DNA of 64,000 bases from Loxodes magnus (taxonomy: Eukaryota; Ciliophora; Karyorelictea; Loxodida; Loxodidae). Positions 37,011 through 48,438 of this stretch are shown piece after piece (the first letter of the stretch is position 1; every line of letters begins with the position of its first letter). Position numbers and translations under genes: made by a program. The DNA lies in the NCBI GenBank assembly GCA_946699065.1, contig CAMPDV010000088.1, positions 620,001 to 684,000 on the forward strand, read 5' to 3'. The notes under the pieces were generated by a model. It saw only the letters and a list, made by a program, of their open reading frames with translations, did not search any database and was not told where the DNA came from.

Positions 37011-38700
37011 AATTTAAATAAGCAATATCCAAATTTATATAGGATTGATAACTTTTTAGATAGGCTATAAAATAAATGATTAATATGTAAACTCAAACAA
37101 CCTAAAACTTTAATTTAAAGCAACTACTTATAATATCTAAAGACTACGTTTTTCTATCTCCTAAAAGCTTAATTAATTCTATTAAATATGCTTTCAATTC
37201 AACTACATAACTTATTTAAATCTTATTCCAATTTTCATTTTTGAATATACTTTATATTCTAAATTTGTTGCTTAGCTTTTATATCCTATAGTTGACTTAA
37301 TTACAAGTAAACAGATTTCCTATGTTTATACCTATTTATTTCATTTTCTAAACTTATAAATTCAAAAGTATCAAAAGCATCTTTCTATCTGTTAGTTACT
37401 TTTCTTCATATAGAGGTAAAGCTATTATATATTAATTATAATAACTTGATTGAAACTTATTAAAAGTAGCCTTTATATATAATTTCTAATACTTAGTTAG
37501 CTATCTAAGATTAAAGCAAAAATAAGAGTATATAAATATTAAAAATATCATCTAAAAATAAATAAAAAGCAATAAATAGCAATCTAATTAATACAGCCAA
37601 CCTTAATTTATATCATAGCGCATAAGTAAAATAATCTAAAGTGCATTAACTAATATTTATTAATTAAGAGTTAATAGCATAACTAATAGAAGAACTAAGA
37701 ATCATATCATATCTTCTATAATAAAGCATTAAACAAATTTAACTGCTATTTTTAAAAGCATTTCTCATATATTCACATGCTAGCGTACCAAAGCTTTATC
37801 TATTTTTAGAAAAATATAAAGATATAAAGAAGTTTAGATTAAAATGTAAAATGCTTGTGACTATAAAGTTTTAGTAGATATATCCTTTATTAATATAAAT
37901 AAAGTGTATAATTTTGGTTATAATAAAAGAAATAAGATAAATATCTATATTATATGACTCAATTATATTATAATGAAATACCTTTACTATAAAAATATAT
38001 AAAACTTACCTAAAAACTATAAGATTGAAAATTGAAAACAAAGTACATAGATTGCTCTAGATTTACTTTTATTTCTACTTTAGATATAGCTATCAAAATA
38101 TATAATAGGTAAATAAAGAGGTAGTAAGAGGAATAGAAATTAACCTTAAACTTAGATAAATATAAGCTTTTAAGATATAGCTTCGTAAAAAAACTAATTA
38201 ATAAAATGTTATTCATTAAATTAATAATAAACATAAAGGGAATATTATACATCTAGTTTACTTTCCTTTGGTTAAATAATAAAGAAGTTGCTTATATCTA
38301 ATTAGTAATATGAACTAAATTGATTTTGATGCTCCAAATAGTTGGATTTCCAATAATTTGCTTTTTTAATTATTTATCAGATATTTAGTTAAAAACTTAT
38401 TATAAGTATTGAAGAAATCTAATGAAATCTTACCATATTAGAGGATTAAAATTAAATAACCTAAAATTAAAATTTAAAATAAAGAATTTAAAGCAAAATA
38501 TTGTAAGTTAATCTTTTTAATTAGATCTTAAGAAAGATAAGGGAATGCTAAAACATAATCATTTTATAAAGTAAAATTTATAACATATCTAAGTAACGTG
38601 AGAAAATATATTGGATAAAATGCTTCATTTAATGATTTAAGAAAAATTTTTGACATTCTTGAATATTAGGCTTTAGTAAGAGCCAGAAAATTAGATTATC
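37011..38700. other. AT-rich spacer
   Basis: A minus-strand 80-codon frame at 38010-38252 is hydrophobic but has no paralog or motif. Otherwise nothing supported. Confidence 0.4.
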
Positions 38701-38712
38701 TAATTATTACTA

Positions 38713-39145
38713 TATAATTGAAATTAAAGAGGGTGGAAATGGGACCTGAGATGCACAAGGGACTTGCGATGAAGATGCAATCCCCCGTGCTGAGAAATAA
38801 ACCACAGAAAGGCTTAAATACCTTCCCTCAACAACTTGTGCACTCTGTGGCGCATTCATCCTTGGACTTCCCAACTAAGGGACTCAATTACACCTCCAAC
38901 TAACTCAGACCGAGGTGCCGCCTTGGAGTGATCTCTCCACATCTTAGGAGCTACCTAGGCAGATCGGAGGTTTCTGCCAGTTGAAGACGGACTGGATGGC
39001 GATATTCGCCTATAAAGCCGAGAAATAGGTCCAGGCGAGACGATAGGAAAGCCCAAAAAGATATAAACAAGAAGAAAAGGATAGTGATGATGTGCACTTA
39101 ACACACATCAGGTAGGCATCTATTAAGATAACAGTCCCTTCCTTA
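38713..39145 (+). repeat. GC-rich island, SINE-like or divergent coding fragment (family D)
   Basis: About 430 bp of near-balanced base composition inside very AT-rich DNA, followed by a tandem (ttaat)n tail at 39145-39175, as expected for a retroposed element. It lacks the aaagagc tail hairpin of families A, B, C and E. All three plus frames translate; one gives GWRYSPIKPRNRSRRDD, faintly like the GWRY-containing C-terminus of the zinc-knuckle copy at 41.5 kb. The single standard-code frame (38718-38903) is probably not a gene by itself. Confidence 0.45.
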
Positions 39146-39175
39146 ACACTTAATTTAATTTAATTTAATCTAATT

Positions 39176-39780
39176 ATTACAATACAAATTAAAAAAACCT
39201 TTATAATTACATTGAATATCTTAATTACTATCATGATGATAAATGGAAAACTAGTTAATCTTTAATTTTTAGAGTTTAGAGTCAGCCTAATTCTCACCAT
39301 ACTGCATTCTCTGAATAACCTTTTGACGAATATAACGTTTATATTCCACTGATCAGCTTCTGCAAATAGGAACTATCACATTTATTGAATTCTAATTTTA
39401 TGATCATAAACTTCAAGCCCCTAAAAAGTCATTTAATATCAAATAAGTACTCTTTAAGACCTTAGATTCAACCAGGGACCTCCCTAAAATTAGAGATATA
39501 ATCAGACAGTTATAAATCTTGCTCCTGTTGCTCTTTTAATTATATTTAATTTAAATAAAATGTAAACTTAAATTATTGAAATAAATAAAGTGAAATTTAA
39601 TTTTAAAACTAGCTATGGGACATATCTCATATTTCTAAATAAAATCTCTATATAATTTCGAAAAGCAATAAAGTTGCTAATTTTTGAAATCGATAAGAAC
39701 TAAAGATTATTAATTTATTTTAAGCATTATTAGATGAAAAATGATGTCTTATTTTTATTTAACTATGTATAAATAGATGG
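39176..39780. other. spacer with a diverged repeat
   Basis: A stretch at about 39460-39510 (ctttaagaccttagattcaa ... gggacctccctaaaattag) resembles 46280-46330 and may be an old dispersed repeat. No gene. Confidence 0.3.
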
Positions 39781-40281
39781 GTAAATAAATTTGATTATAG
39801 AGCCCATAGCACTCTCGTTGGTGCGCAGCTCTTTAAAAAAATGTTTCATACTGACAAGAATGTTTGTTACTGATAAAATTATCAGATACTGATAAACCTT
39901 GTTCAATATTGGTATAATTATTCAGTACTGATAAAAATGTTCAATACTCATATAATTTTAGAATACTCGTAATCTTATCTACTTGTTGGAGGTTCAAGGA
40001 CATGGAAGGATTGTGTCTCATTGCATCACCAAAGCAGAGGACGACATGTGTCAATTATGGGTACTTAAATTCCCCACCTCTGATGAAGCTCGCAATATTA
40101 TTTCTTTTTCGTTCCAGAATTAAAACTAAACGAAGCTAGTGCCGAAGGTCTAAGAATCTTATGTCTCGAGGCCAAACCAAAGCAGAGGAAGACATAAAGT
40201 CGATTATGGGTACTTAACTTCCCCAACCTCTGATGAAGATGACCTTGTTGTTCACCTTCGAACAATTATGGCGGTTTTAAA
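39781..40281 (-). repeat. SINE-like element, family A, copy 5 (full length)
   Basis: Collinear with copy 4 and nearly identical. It differs in the spacer between the core units, where an aagcc-type microsatellite is shorter (acgaagctagtgccg). Its 5' end touches the 3' end of the gene at 40382. Confidence 0.9.
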
Positions 40282-40381
40282 AAATATATAATATATATAA
40301 ATAAGGAAAGTAAATTTAATATTATATTTTAAATATACTTTTATGTTGTCTTTTTTAATATTATATTTGCTAAATATTTAA

Positions 40382-41371
40382 TGTAACTTAATCTATCATT
40401 CTTAGGATTTTTGCACATATTTTGATTGGATCTTTTTCATCTGTTAAATCTAAATTATTTTATTTGCTCTTTAATAAGGACTATTTAGCTTTTCTTCTGC
40501 CATCAAATCACTAACAATAGCTACTTCGAATATTATATTTCCTTTGTTCAATACGATTTTGTTTTATTAAAAGAATTTATAATTAAATTTTATGAGTAGC
40601 TGTATTATTTGAAATTTACTCAATTGCATAAATATAAATGCTTCTTTGATATGAGCTTTATTAACTTTAAACTTTCATATAACTCCTTAACCTTCCATTA
40701 AGATATTCATCCTCTAATATGCAAAATATCTGAAATAACAAATATACAGTTTTAGTACTAGTTTGCATGGCTCAAAATAACTAAATAATATACATATGAT
40801 TGAATTTTTTCTGAAGAAAATAAAAAAGTCAAAAGAGAGATTCTATTTTTACTCGTTCAATACTCTATGAATATTTTTCTGTTAACTATAATATTTCATT
40901 TTGTAAGCTGGAGGTCCTGTTTATGTTTTTAGATTTGAAATATCTTGCTTAAATTATTATTTTTATTCAGTAAAAGTAAATTAATTAGCAAAGAACAACT
41001 TTTTATAGATAATTGCTTGTTTTCCTATTTATTAATTTTTTCATAAAGAATTAAAACTTCCGCAATAATATGTTACTATACTAAATGTAATTTGATTATT
41101 ATATTGCCATCCTAATTCTTTTCTTAAAAAGGACAGTACACTAAGAAGAAAGAGCCGAATCATTTTTTACCTATTGTATCACTGAAGTGAATAAATAAAG
41201 CCATTTAAAGAAATATATCAGGTGCATCTGATAGCCTTCTTATCATCTTTTTGCTTAATTGCATTATGTTTCAAGAAAAAAATCGACTAAATTTCCCACA
41301 ATTAGCTAATACTCTCTTTCACTTATTTCCAAATAGAATAATTGAATAAGAAAAGGTACCTGATGAGACAT
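40382..41371 (-). CDS. unknown protein P1, paralog of 2830-3480
   Basis: Frame starting MSHQVPFLIQLFYLEISER (41371). A coiled-coil stretch follows (SLQNEILQLTEKYSQSIERV), then ILEDEYLNGRLRSYMK and the segment shared with P2, SYCQWFDGRRKAKQSLLK, then DEKDPIKICAKILRMID. The shared segment fixes the frame. After RMID comes TAA and no TGA before the SINE at 40281, so either TAA terminates here or the true end is lost. No known domain. The Y-C-x-W-F-x-G-R-R-K core is reminiscent of the second motif of the zinc-knuckle family. It lies directly downstream of zinc-knuckle copy G5, repeating the order at 4.7-2.8 kb. Confidence 0.5.
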
Positions 41372-41495
41372 AGAATGAAGTAAAGCGAAACTGTTTCATA
41401 TTAAAGATTTATTTATTAATTTAAATATAGCTATATAATAAATTATTGATTTATAAAATATGCAAAAAGATTAAATTAAATTAAAAATTTTAAGG

Positions 41496-42285
41496 TTAAT
41501 GGAGTGTTCCCTTAAAAGATCCATAAACCCCTGTATTACCTTTTACAGGGTCTCGGACTTCCCGGTATCTCCACCCAAGTTCACTTCCGAGCTTTCCGAA
41601 CGGTCTTGGAGTTATCTTCTTGCGTCATAATTAACCATCCGAGGAAGGATAAAACATGGTCAATTCATTTCAAATCTTTTTTCTAATTTCCTTATTTCAC
41701 TAGCATTTTCTTCAAAGATGATATTGACTGCCACATATGTGGCACTTTTTTTTGAAATATTTTGTTTAAGTCATTGGTTGTTCTTCTATTATCATTGAAT
41801 CTTGATTTTTTATTGCTATTAGCTCTCTAATTTCTCTAATCTTTGCTTAATTTTTTTAACTTGCTAAAAGGCATTTTCATATTTTTAAAAGTCTATTCCC
41901 ATTTATTCATCTAGTCTAACAATATCACATTCTATTTTTTGATATCTGTTATTAATATCCTATTTTGTAACAAATTCAGTGTGTGGCTTCTCATCGTCCA
42001 CATGATCTTATAAATCTTGTTATAAACTGATAAAATAATGCTCGAGATTCTGGACTTTATCAGTGTAGTCGAAAATAATCTCCACGAGTTATTCCTTGTC
42101 TAAATTCATTAGTTGATTAAATGTATGCCTTTTTTAGGAATTTTTGCAGGTAGTTATTTTTCTTCTGATATTTAGCAATATTTTTTCTTTTAAATCTTAG
42201 TTGGTGTTTGTTAATTTAAGAAAGATTGATCAGTAGTATTACGAGTAATCTTTTCGATAAGAAAACCTTTGTTCCAACTCTCCAT
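41496..42285 (-). CDS. Gag-like coiled-coil / CCHC zinc-knuckle protein, copy G5 (best preserved)
   Basis: About 262 residues from MESWNKGFLIEKITRNT. A Gln/Lys-rich N-terminal half (LLQNRILITDIKKQNVILLD) is followed by SMIIEEQPMTQTKYF, an intact knuckle C-H-I-C-G-S-Q-Y-H-L-W-R-K-C (C-x2-C-x4-H-x4-C, Trp is TGA), the family motif FYPSSDGQLWRKKITP, and a GC-rich, Gly/Arg-rich end (GSELGWRYREVRDPVKGN ... GSFKGTLH) before TAA (41496-41498). No TGA follows soon, so TAA may be the stop. The frame slips by one at a T7 run on the plus strand (41851-41857); apart from that the frame is continuous. The protein is likely nucleic-acid binding. It resembles Gag/ORF1 proteins of retroelements, but no polymerase gene is near. 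Confidence 0.72.
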
Positions 42286-43129
42286 CTTTTATTTTTTTGC
42301 AAGAGTATAAAATTAAATAAAATTATTGAATGAAGAAACTATTTAAAAGCTATTAATTGAAGTTATTTTATTAAAAAGTCATAAATAATTTGCAGGATTC
42401 AAATATCTATAATTTTTATACTTTTTATTAAGAAAAAACCTTCTATAACTCTAAAGGAATAATTAACCTTTTGCTTTATGTTTTTCCCTAAAATGCTTCT
42501 TAATTAATTAAGTAGAACTATTTTACTAAGACTTCTATTATTTTAGTTTAAAAAATAGAATCTAAATGAGAATAAAATAATTAAGGCTTTTATTAGAAAA
42601 AATGAACATTTTATTAATTATAAATAAAAATATCACTAATAATAAATTATAGTTCAGAAATTAATTTTTAAGCAAATTAGGATAATTCATATATATCTAT
42701 GATAAAGTTAGCTGAAACTTAGAAGCTTATAAGCTTATTAAAAAATAGAATTAAATAATAATATTTTTACTAAAACATACGAATTCATTTTATTTTACTA
42801 CTGCTAAATAAAATAAAATTAATAGCTTAAATAAATTAATTTGGGGGATTGATCCTCCTTATTTAGGTTATAATAGAAGCAAATGACTTATTTAATTTTT
42901 AAGATATATAACATAATTTGGCTTTAAATTATAAGTAAACATTAATAATTACAAATTAATATCTTAAACTAATTTATTGATAAGGAAATAATAGTTTAAA
43001 TTATTAGTTTAATTTTTCTATTAAATTTAGCTACAAAAATTAAAAATAATGTTAATTGATTATTAAAAATATCAATTATTTTAAAAATTATTATAAATAG
43101 TCATTTCATAATAAAAACGAAAAATTATT

Positions 43130-43925
43130 GGATTATGCGAAGATTTTCTTGCTCCTAAAAGTAGTAGTAAAGGCATCCTAGAAATTTTAGGTCAAAGGAA
43201 AAATTGACAAGAAGGTTACCCAACAATTTGAGAATCCTACATTTGAAGAGAAGCCTTGGAAATAGGTCAAAAATTTAACTCATCCAGAAGTTTCTAATTT
43301 CACCACTGAGGAACAATTAAGCTATGATTAGATGATTAAAGTGATAAGAAACTCTAGAAAAGGTTAGGAAATAAAATTATAATAATAAATCTTTTGGAAA
43401 AAATTGGTAATAACAAAGAATATGTAAACCAGGTCCATAGCCCAAAAAAAGGACAAGAAAAACTTTTCAAACTTATCTCAAGAATAAATACAAACTTAGA
43501 TTTAATATTAGAAGCAAATAAAGCTAAGAATCTACCTAATTAAATTGAATAAAAATTGATTAAAATGCAATTTTAAACATTAAGCGCACAACGAGAAGAA
43601 AAGAAAATCAAAGATAAAATGTAATTAGAAAAGAATTTGTCTTTATACACTCTAATTATTTACTAAGCCAACTATGTAAAAATGTTATTGTTGCAGGAGT
43701 TAAAAGCATTAATGTAACGAATTTTTACTATTTCAAAAAAATTATTTTACCAAATAAAATCTACTTACTCTATTAAATAATTAATACTTGATTTTCAACT
43801 TAAGCAGAGACTTAAAAAGTTTAAAAATTAGTTCCTCCATGCTATTTATATCTAACACCTTTTACCCTAGTTTTTCAAAGTAATAAGGTGGCAGGTAAAT
43901 TTAAAAGGTATAATTAAATGTAATT
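43130..43925 (+). CDS. Lys/Gln-rich coiled-coil protein, unrecognised
   Basis: A continuous plus frame of good composition (LLEKIGNNKEYVNQVHSPKK, then SRINTNLDLILEANKAKNLP, then QLEKNLSLYTLIIYQANYV). Its first 100 nt resemble the start of 9353-9900 at nucleotide level, with one base of length difference. No zinc knuckle found. The 5' and 3' ends are approximate. Confidence 0.4.
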
Positions 43926-44083
43926 ATAGAAATAAATAAAAATAAGAGTTATTTTTATAATAATTAAAGATATATTAAAAGATGCCTTTAAAGCTTTACT
44001 AATGATTTAATAATTTAGTTAATTAGTATTTTATTTCTTTCCTAATTTATTTTTATTAGCTTCATTCTTATTTTATTTTATAA

Positions 44084-44484
44084 ATGTAGCCTTACTAGAA
44101 TATTTCTTTTACAAAGAGCAATTTAGCAACTAGAGCTAAATTAATTAGTTCTCTTAAGACAGCAACAGTTAGGAATACTAAAACCCTTAACAAACGGAAA
44201 TGAAAATAATGAAAAGCTCTTAAGGTTTAGAAATTTCACAAAACTTAAGTAGAGAATTTGCTGATATTATTAAGTTAGAAAGTTTAGAATAACTTAATTA
44301 AAAATAAAATAGTAAGCATAAAGTTTAAATTAGCAGGTAATATTAAGTCTAAATAAAGAAAGTAAGTGAAAGTTTTTGATAGAATAAGAATATCCTTGAC
44401 TAAGTATTTTAATTTTTAGAAAACAAAGAAATAGCAACTTTACAGCAAGTTAGCAAATTCTTTAATAAATTTACCTTTCTGATA
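44084..44484 (+). pseudogene. F-box / LRR gene copy L4, truncated by a SINE
   Basis: Starts MQPYQNISF like L1-L3, then a one-base shift. In the second frame it matches the paralogs: SQDSNSQEYQNPQ (Cys residues of the CxxC pairs replaced), REFADIIKLESLEQL, SFWQNKNILDQVFQFLEN (Trp = TGA, as in all paralogs) and EIATLQQVSKFFNKFTF. It stops at ...TFLIQ, where the tail of the family A element begins; in L1-L3 this point is followed by the acidic linker and more than 600 residues. The body of the gene is absent beyond the SINE. Confidence 0.75.
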
Positions 44485-45007
44485 TAAATAAATAAATAAA
44501 TTTGATTATAGAGCGCGTAGCATTCTCGTTGGTGTGTAGCTCTTTAAAAAAAATGTTTCATACTGACAAGAATGTTTGTTACTGATAAAATTATCAGATA
44601 CTGATAAACTTTGTTCAATACTGGTATAATTATTCAGTACTGATAAAAATGTTCAATATTGATATAATTTTAGAATACTCGTAATCTTATCTACTTGTTG
44701 GAGGTCCAAGGACATGGCAGGATTGTGTATAATACATCACCAAAGCAGAGGACGACATGTGTCAATTATGGGTACTTAAATTCCTCACCTCTGATGAAGC
44801 TCGCAATATTATTTCTTTTTCGTTCCAGAATTAAAACTAAACTAAGCCAAGCCAAGCCAAGCCAATGTCGAAGGTCTAAGAATCTTATGTCTCGAGGCCA
44901 AACCAAAGCAGAGGAAGACATAAAGTCGATTATGGGTACTTGACTTCCCCAACCTCTGATGAAGACGACCTTGTTGTTCACCTTCGAACAATTATGGCGG
45001 CTTTAAA
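44485..45007 (-). repeat. SINE-like element, family A, copy 6 (full length), inserted in L4
   Basis: Full-length dimeric element in reverse. It has an expanded (aagcc)n between the core units (aagccaagccaagccaagcc). The two overlapping short frames at 44695-44981 are inside it and are not genes. Left flank gatataa and right flank tatataataatt suggest a short A/T-only target duplication, but such sequence is too simple to be sure. Confidence 0.9.
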
Positions 45008-45314
45008 AAACTATATATAATAATTCTTTATATAAGCCTTTAACTAATCTTTATCTAACTTTTATTTTAGTTAACTCTTTATATCTAGTACTTAACTTTT
45101 TTTACTTATTATTTAACTTTTATTTATTTATTCTTCAATGTCCGATATTATAATGATTTATGCTATATTAATATTTCAATATAAGCAAATAATTTTAGTT
45201 AATAGTTTATAAATTTACATATATTCTTAAAGAGGATTACAGTAACTTTTCAAGCAAATATTAATTATTTAATTTTTTACATTTTTTCTAGAAAAATTAG
45301 AAACAAAAAAAAAC

Positions 45315-45690
45315 ATGAAACGAGAAGAAAAAAAGTTACTAACTTTTACTTCTGATATAAGAAAGATAGTAGGTTTCAAGTAGTAGATATAACAGATTTA
45401 TAAATATTAGCTCTATATAAATAATTTAATAAATTCAAAATTAAAGATTTTAATTTATATGATTGATTAATATGATCTCACTAGACTTTTATCCCATTTG
45501 AATAATTTTGAAATCTCATAACTACTGCTCAATCACTTTAAAGTGTTTGAGCTACAAGGTTATGAACTATTAGAACTTATAAAGATGGGTAAAAATCTTC
45601 CATTTTGCAACGTTGAGTACCATTCGATATAGTAAATTGGATTGGATTATAACTATTAACTCTTTTAAAATTATTAATCAAATAAATTTA
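45315..45690 (+). CDS. hypothetical protein, possibly SAM-like
   Basis: Start MKREEKKLLTFTSDIRKI at 45315 with excellent composition: YMIDQYDLTRLLSHLNNFE, then HFKVFELQGYELLELIKMG, then LPFCNVEYHSIQQIG. The pattern F-x(4)-GYELLEL-x(2)-M is like the middle of sterile-alpha-motif domains; this is only a resemblance. No TGA soon after, so the end is approximate. Confidence 0.45.
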
Positions 45691-47618
45691 AATCTTTTAA
45701 GCAAGAAAGTTATTAATTTATATAATTAGATGGCATAAAATTATTTAGTATAAATAAATAAATAAAGATAAAAATGAATAATAAATATTAAATTTTCTAT
45801 ATATAATTTTAATCAAAAAATGTTTGGAATATCTATAAGCATGTTAAAATAAATAGAATTTATTTAATTAAAATAAAGATATATTTATATTATTTATATA
45901 TAGTTTACTAACTATTGTTATATTTTATTTATCTAATTTATTATTTTATTAATATTATTATTATTTAATTCTCTCAAACCATTGAAATTATATCAAATTA
46001 CTGTTGAGATTTTACTTTCTTATTGCTAATGTTACCAAGCGGGGAATTAACCCGCTTGAATTAAATTTACTCAAAAATTATAATCTGATTTAATTATAGT
46101 TTTAGTAATAATAATCACTTACTTCTGCTGTTTTAGAACAGTTAAACTCTTGCCGTGCTGCTTTCCATGAAAGATCTCCTTAGGGACTAAAGGAAATATT
46201 ATTCTAATTATTTTCTGCAAGCAAGGATGTCATGATTTTGAATCCATATTCATAATCAGATAGTCTTTCAGATACTTATTTCCTTAAAGATCTTGAATCA
46301 GTATAGGGACATCTCTAAAGTTAGATTATAAAAAAGCTGAAAATTTAGTTTATATCGTTCTTTTGATGATTAATAATTAAAATTTTAATAGAGTAAACTT
46401 TGTTATCATATTCAGATTAAAAGGCTACATTAAATGAAATAAAAATGAAGGAATATAAAAAATTTTGTTGCCTTATTTTATTATCTAATCTTTATTCAAA
46501 GCTGTGAAGGGAATGCAACTTAATGATTATCTTATTTGATAGGGGTCTGAAATATCTTATTATAAAATATGGATTCAAAATCATGATGTCCTTGCTTGTA
46601 GAAAATGATTAGCAGGATATTTCCTTTAGTCCATAAAGAATCCGTTCATAGAAAGTAGAGTGGCAGGAGTTTAGCTGTTCTAAAACTTTAAATTTTAATA
46701 TATAACTTAGCATTAAAAAAATAATAATGAAATAATAAATCTTCAAATGTGACTATAATTAATTTTTTAATATTGAATTATAATTTTAAATATAATTCAT
46801 ATAATTACTTTTAGATTCGATTTAATAAGTGCTAATTTTTTGGTTTTAAACCTTAATAAATTATTAATTATTAGGTAATTTATTTTTATTAAAGTTAGTC
46901 ATTTTTTATAATGTGTTTTAGAACATTATTCATTTTAAAAATTTAATTTAGTTTCTTCTATTCTTTTTTATTTATTTAGTTTGATTAATTCTATAAAGAT
47001 AAATGATTATGTTCCTTTTAAATTCAATAGGTAACTATTTTTATGCTAAATCTATCAAAGCTCAGTTTTATCTTTTTCCTGTAAATTTAAGTTTTTAAAT
47101 AAGATTCTTTAAATTTTATCTTCTTCATATTCAAAATTTAGCGTTCTACATCACAGTTTAAATTCAAATTTCATTATTATTTATTTTTGCTTGCATCTCT
47201 ATTATAGAAACTAAAAGTGTTTCTTCTTAGCATTTCGCATCAGATGCATAATAATTTTGCAAAGAAAAATAGCTTACTTTTTTAACTTTTATTTTGCTTT
47301 ATAAAATCCAAAATTTTTATTATACGTTCCTTTTTCTTGCAATACCTGTGTCTTTAAGATTCTATTTTTTTTTTCCAATTTTTAATTTAAGATTCTATTT
47401 CTATAAAGTAACTTAAAACAGAAACTGAGTCAAATTGATAAGGTTAAACTACTTAAACATGACTAGGGCTAAAATGATTTCAAGAAAAATGATAGTTTAC
47501 AAATTTTTATGATTAAATAAATAATTTTTTTTTAAAGAGCTAAGAGATTCTGAATATATGGTGAAAATAGCAATCTATACACTTCGATAAGATTCATAAA
47601 GTTAAATTTATTATTAGA
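45691..47618. other. AT-rich spacer containing an inverted repeat
   Basis: Holds the inverted pair described separately and a perfect 8-bp hairpin (caagcggg ... cccgcttg, 46036-46058). No gene supported. Confidence 0.4.
46128..46690. repeat. imperfect inverted repeat, arms about 46128-46290 and 46530-46690
   Basis: The right arm (tatggattcaaaatcatgat, gtccttgcttgtagaaaatga, ggatatttcctttagtcc, agctgttctaaaactt) is the diverged reverse complement of the left arm (ttttagaacagttaaactc ... ggactaaaggaaat ... ttttgaatccatattc). Arms are about 160 bp at roughly 75-80% identity by eye, spacer about 240 bp. It could be two opposed copies of an old dispersed repeat. Confidence 0.6.
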
Positions 47619-48025
47619 TAAATAAATAAATATAATTATAGAGTGAGTACCAACTCATTAGCGCACAGCTCTTTCAATTTTAATATTGATATTAAAAAGT
47701 GTTCTCGTACTTCTTGCTAAAATTCTAGTAATCCAATGAATCACGTCAGCTTATCCAAATGGAGAATTTGCTTATTAAAGATTGCTCTCGAATCTTGAAT
47801 AAAAGGCTCCAGTCGACTTGAATAAGATTCAAATAAGAATTAGTTTTAAAGTAATTAGCAGCGTGTCTGTCAAACGTTCATAATGCTCGTGATATTTCTG
47901 ATAAGTTAGGTATGTTTCTTCCGGGTTTGTCCACACTTCCCCGTGGGGATATCTAATGCGAGATTATTCGCAATGCAGTATACTGCACCAGATTGCTACT
48001 AGTTCTCCTGACAGCAGCCTACATC
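47619..48025 (-). repeat. SINE-like element, family B, copy 3 (full length)
   Basis: On the minus strand: ctggtgcagtatactgcatt, gcgaataatctcgc (hairpin), ccccacggggaagtgtgg, a long middle, aatatcaatattaaaattg, then the shared tail aaagagctgtgcgctaatga, ctctataattatatttattt. It aligns along its length with 14231-14635. It carries the same tail as family A with an unrelated body. Confidence 0.85.
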
Positions 48026-48329
48026 CATATTATAATTTAATAAATTTTTTAGGCTAGATTTAGAAAATTAGAAGAGGTCTTATTTTTTGTTTTTGTCAAA
48101 TTCTGAAAATTAAGTTTCTCGTTCCATTTTTTCTAAGAATTATCAATGCATTAAAATGTGTATTGGAAAATATTGGTATTTTAAAGAAAAATTGAATGTG
48201 AATTAAATATAAAAATAATATAAAATTTAATAATATAAAATTAGAAGAAAGCCTAATAAAGCAATTTTAAATTACTTATAAAGCTTATATGTTTAATATC
48301 AAATTTCCTAAGAGTTAGAACTATTTTAG

Positions 48330-48438
48330 TAAATTTAATAAAAATAAAAAATACCTCAGAGTTTTCTTCTGATTTGTTCTAATCCTCTGATGATCAAATC
48401 CAGAAGTTTTGCACATAAATACCTTTTTCGTCTAGCAT
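48330..48438 (-). CDS. short exon-like frame
   Basis: Starts MLDEKGIYVQNFWIWSSED then NKSEENSE, directly followed by gtatttttt. Composition is coding-like, but it is very short and unsupported otherwise; it may be an exon. Confidence 0.2.

Noticed and set aside
40382..40760. Protein-kinase-like segments in the P genes (ILEDEYLNGRLRSYMK as a hinge, LIHPQN as a catalytic loop)
   Set aside because: The key HRD, DFG and VAIK motifs are not found in order in either paralog.
41515..41625. 5S rRNA-like sequence on the minus strand (ctcggaagtgaac, gataccgggaagtccgaga)
   Set aside because: It lies in frame with the zinc knuckle of copy G5 and contains the conserved motif DGQLWRKKITP shared with other copies, so a coding explanation is stronger. 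The 5S resemblance covers only part of the molecule.
44695..44981. Two opposed 70-80 codon frames
   Set aside because: Both lie inside the family A SINE-like element and are not conserved among its copies.
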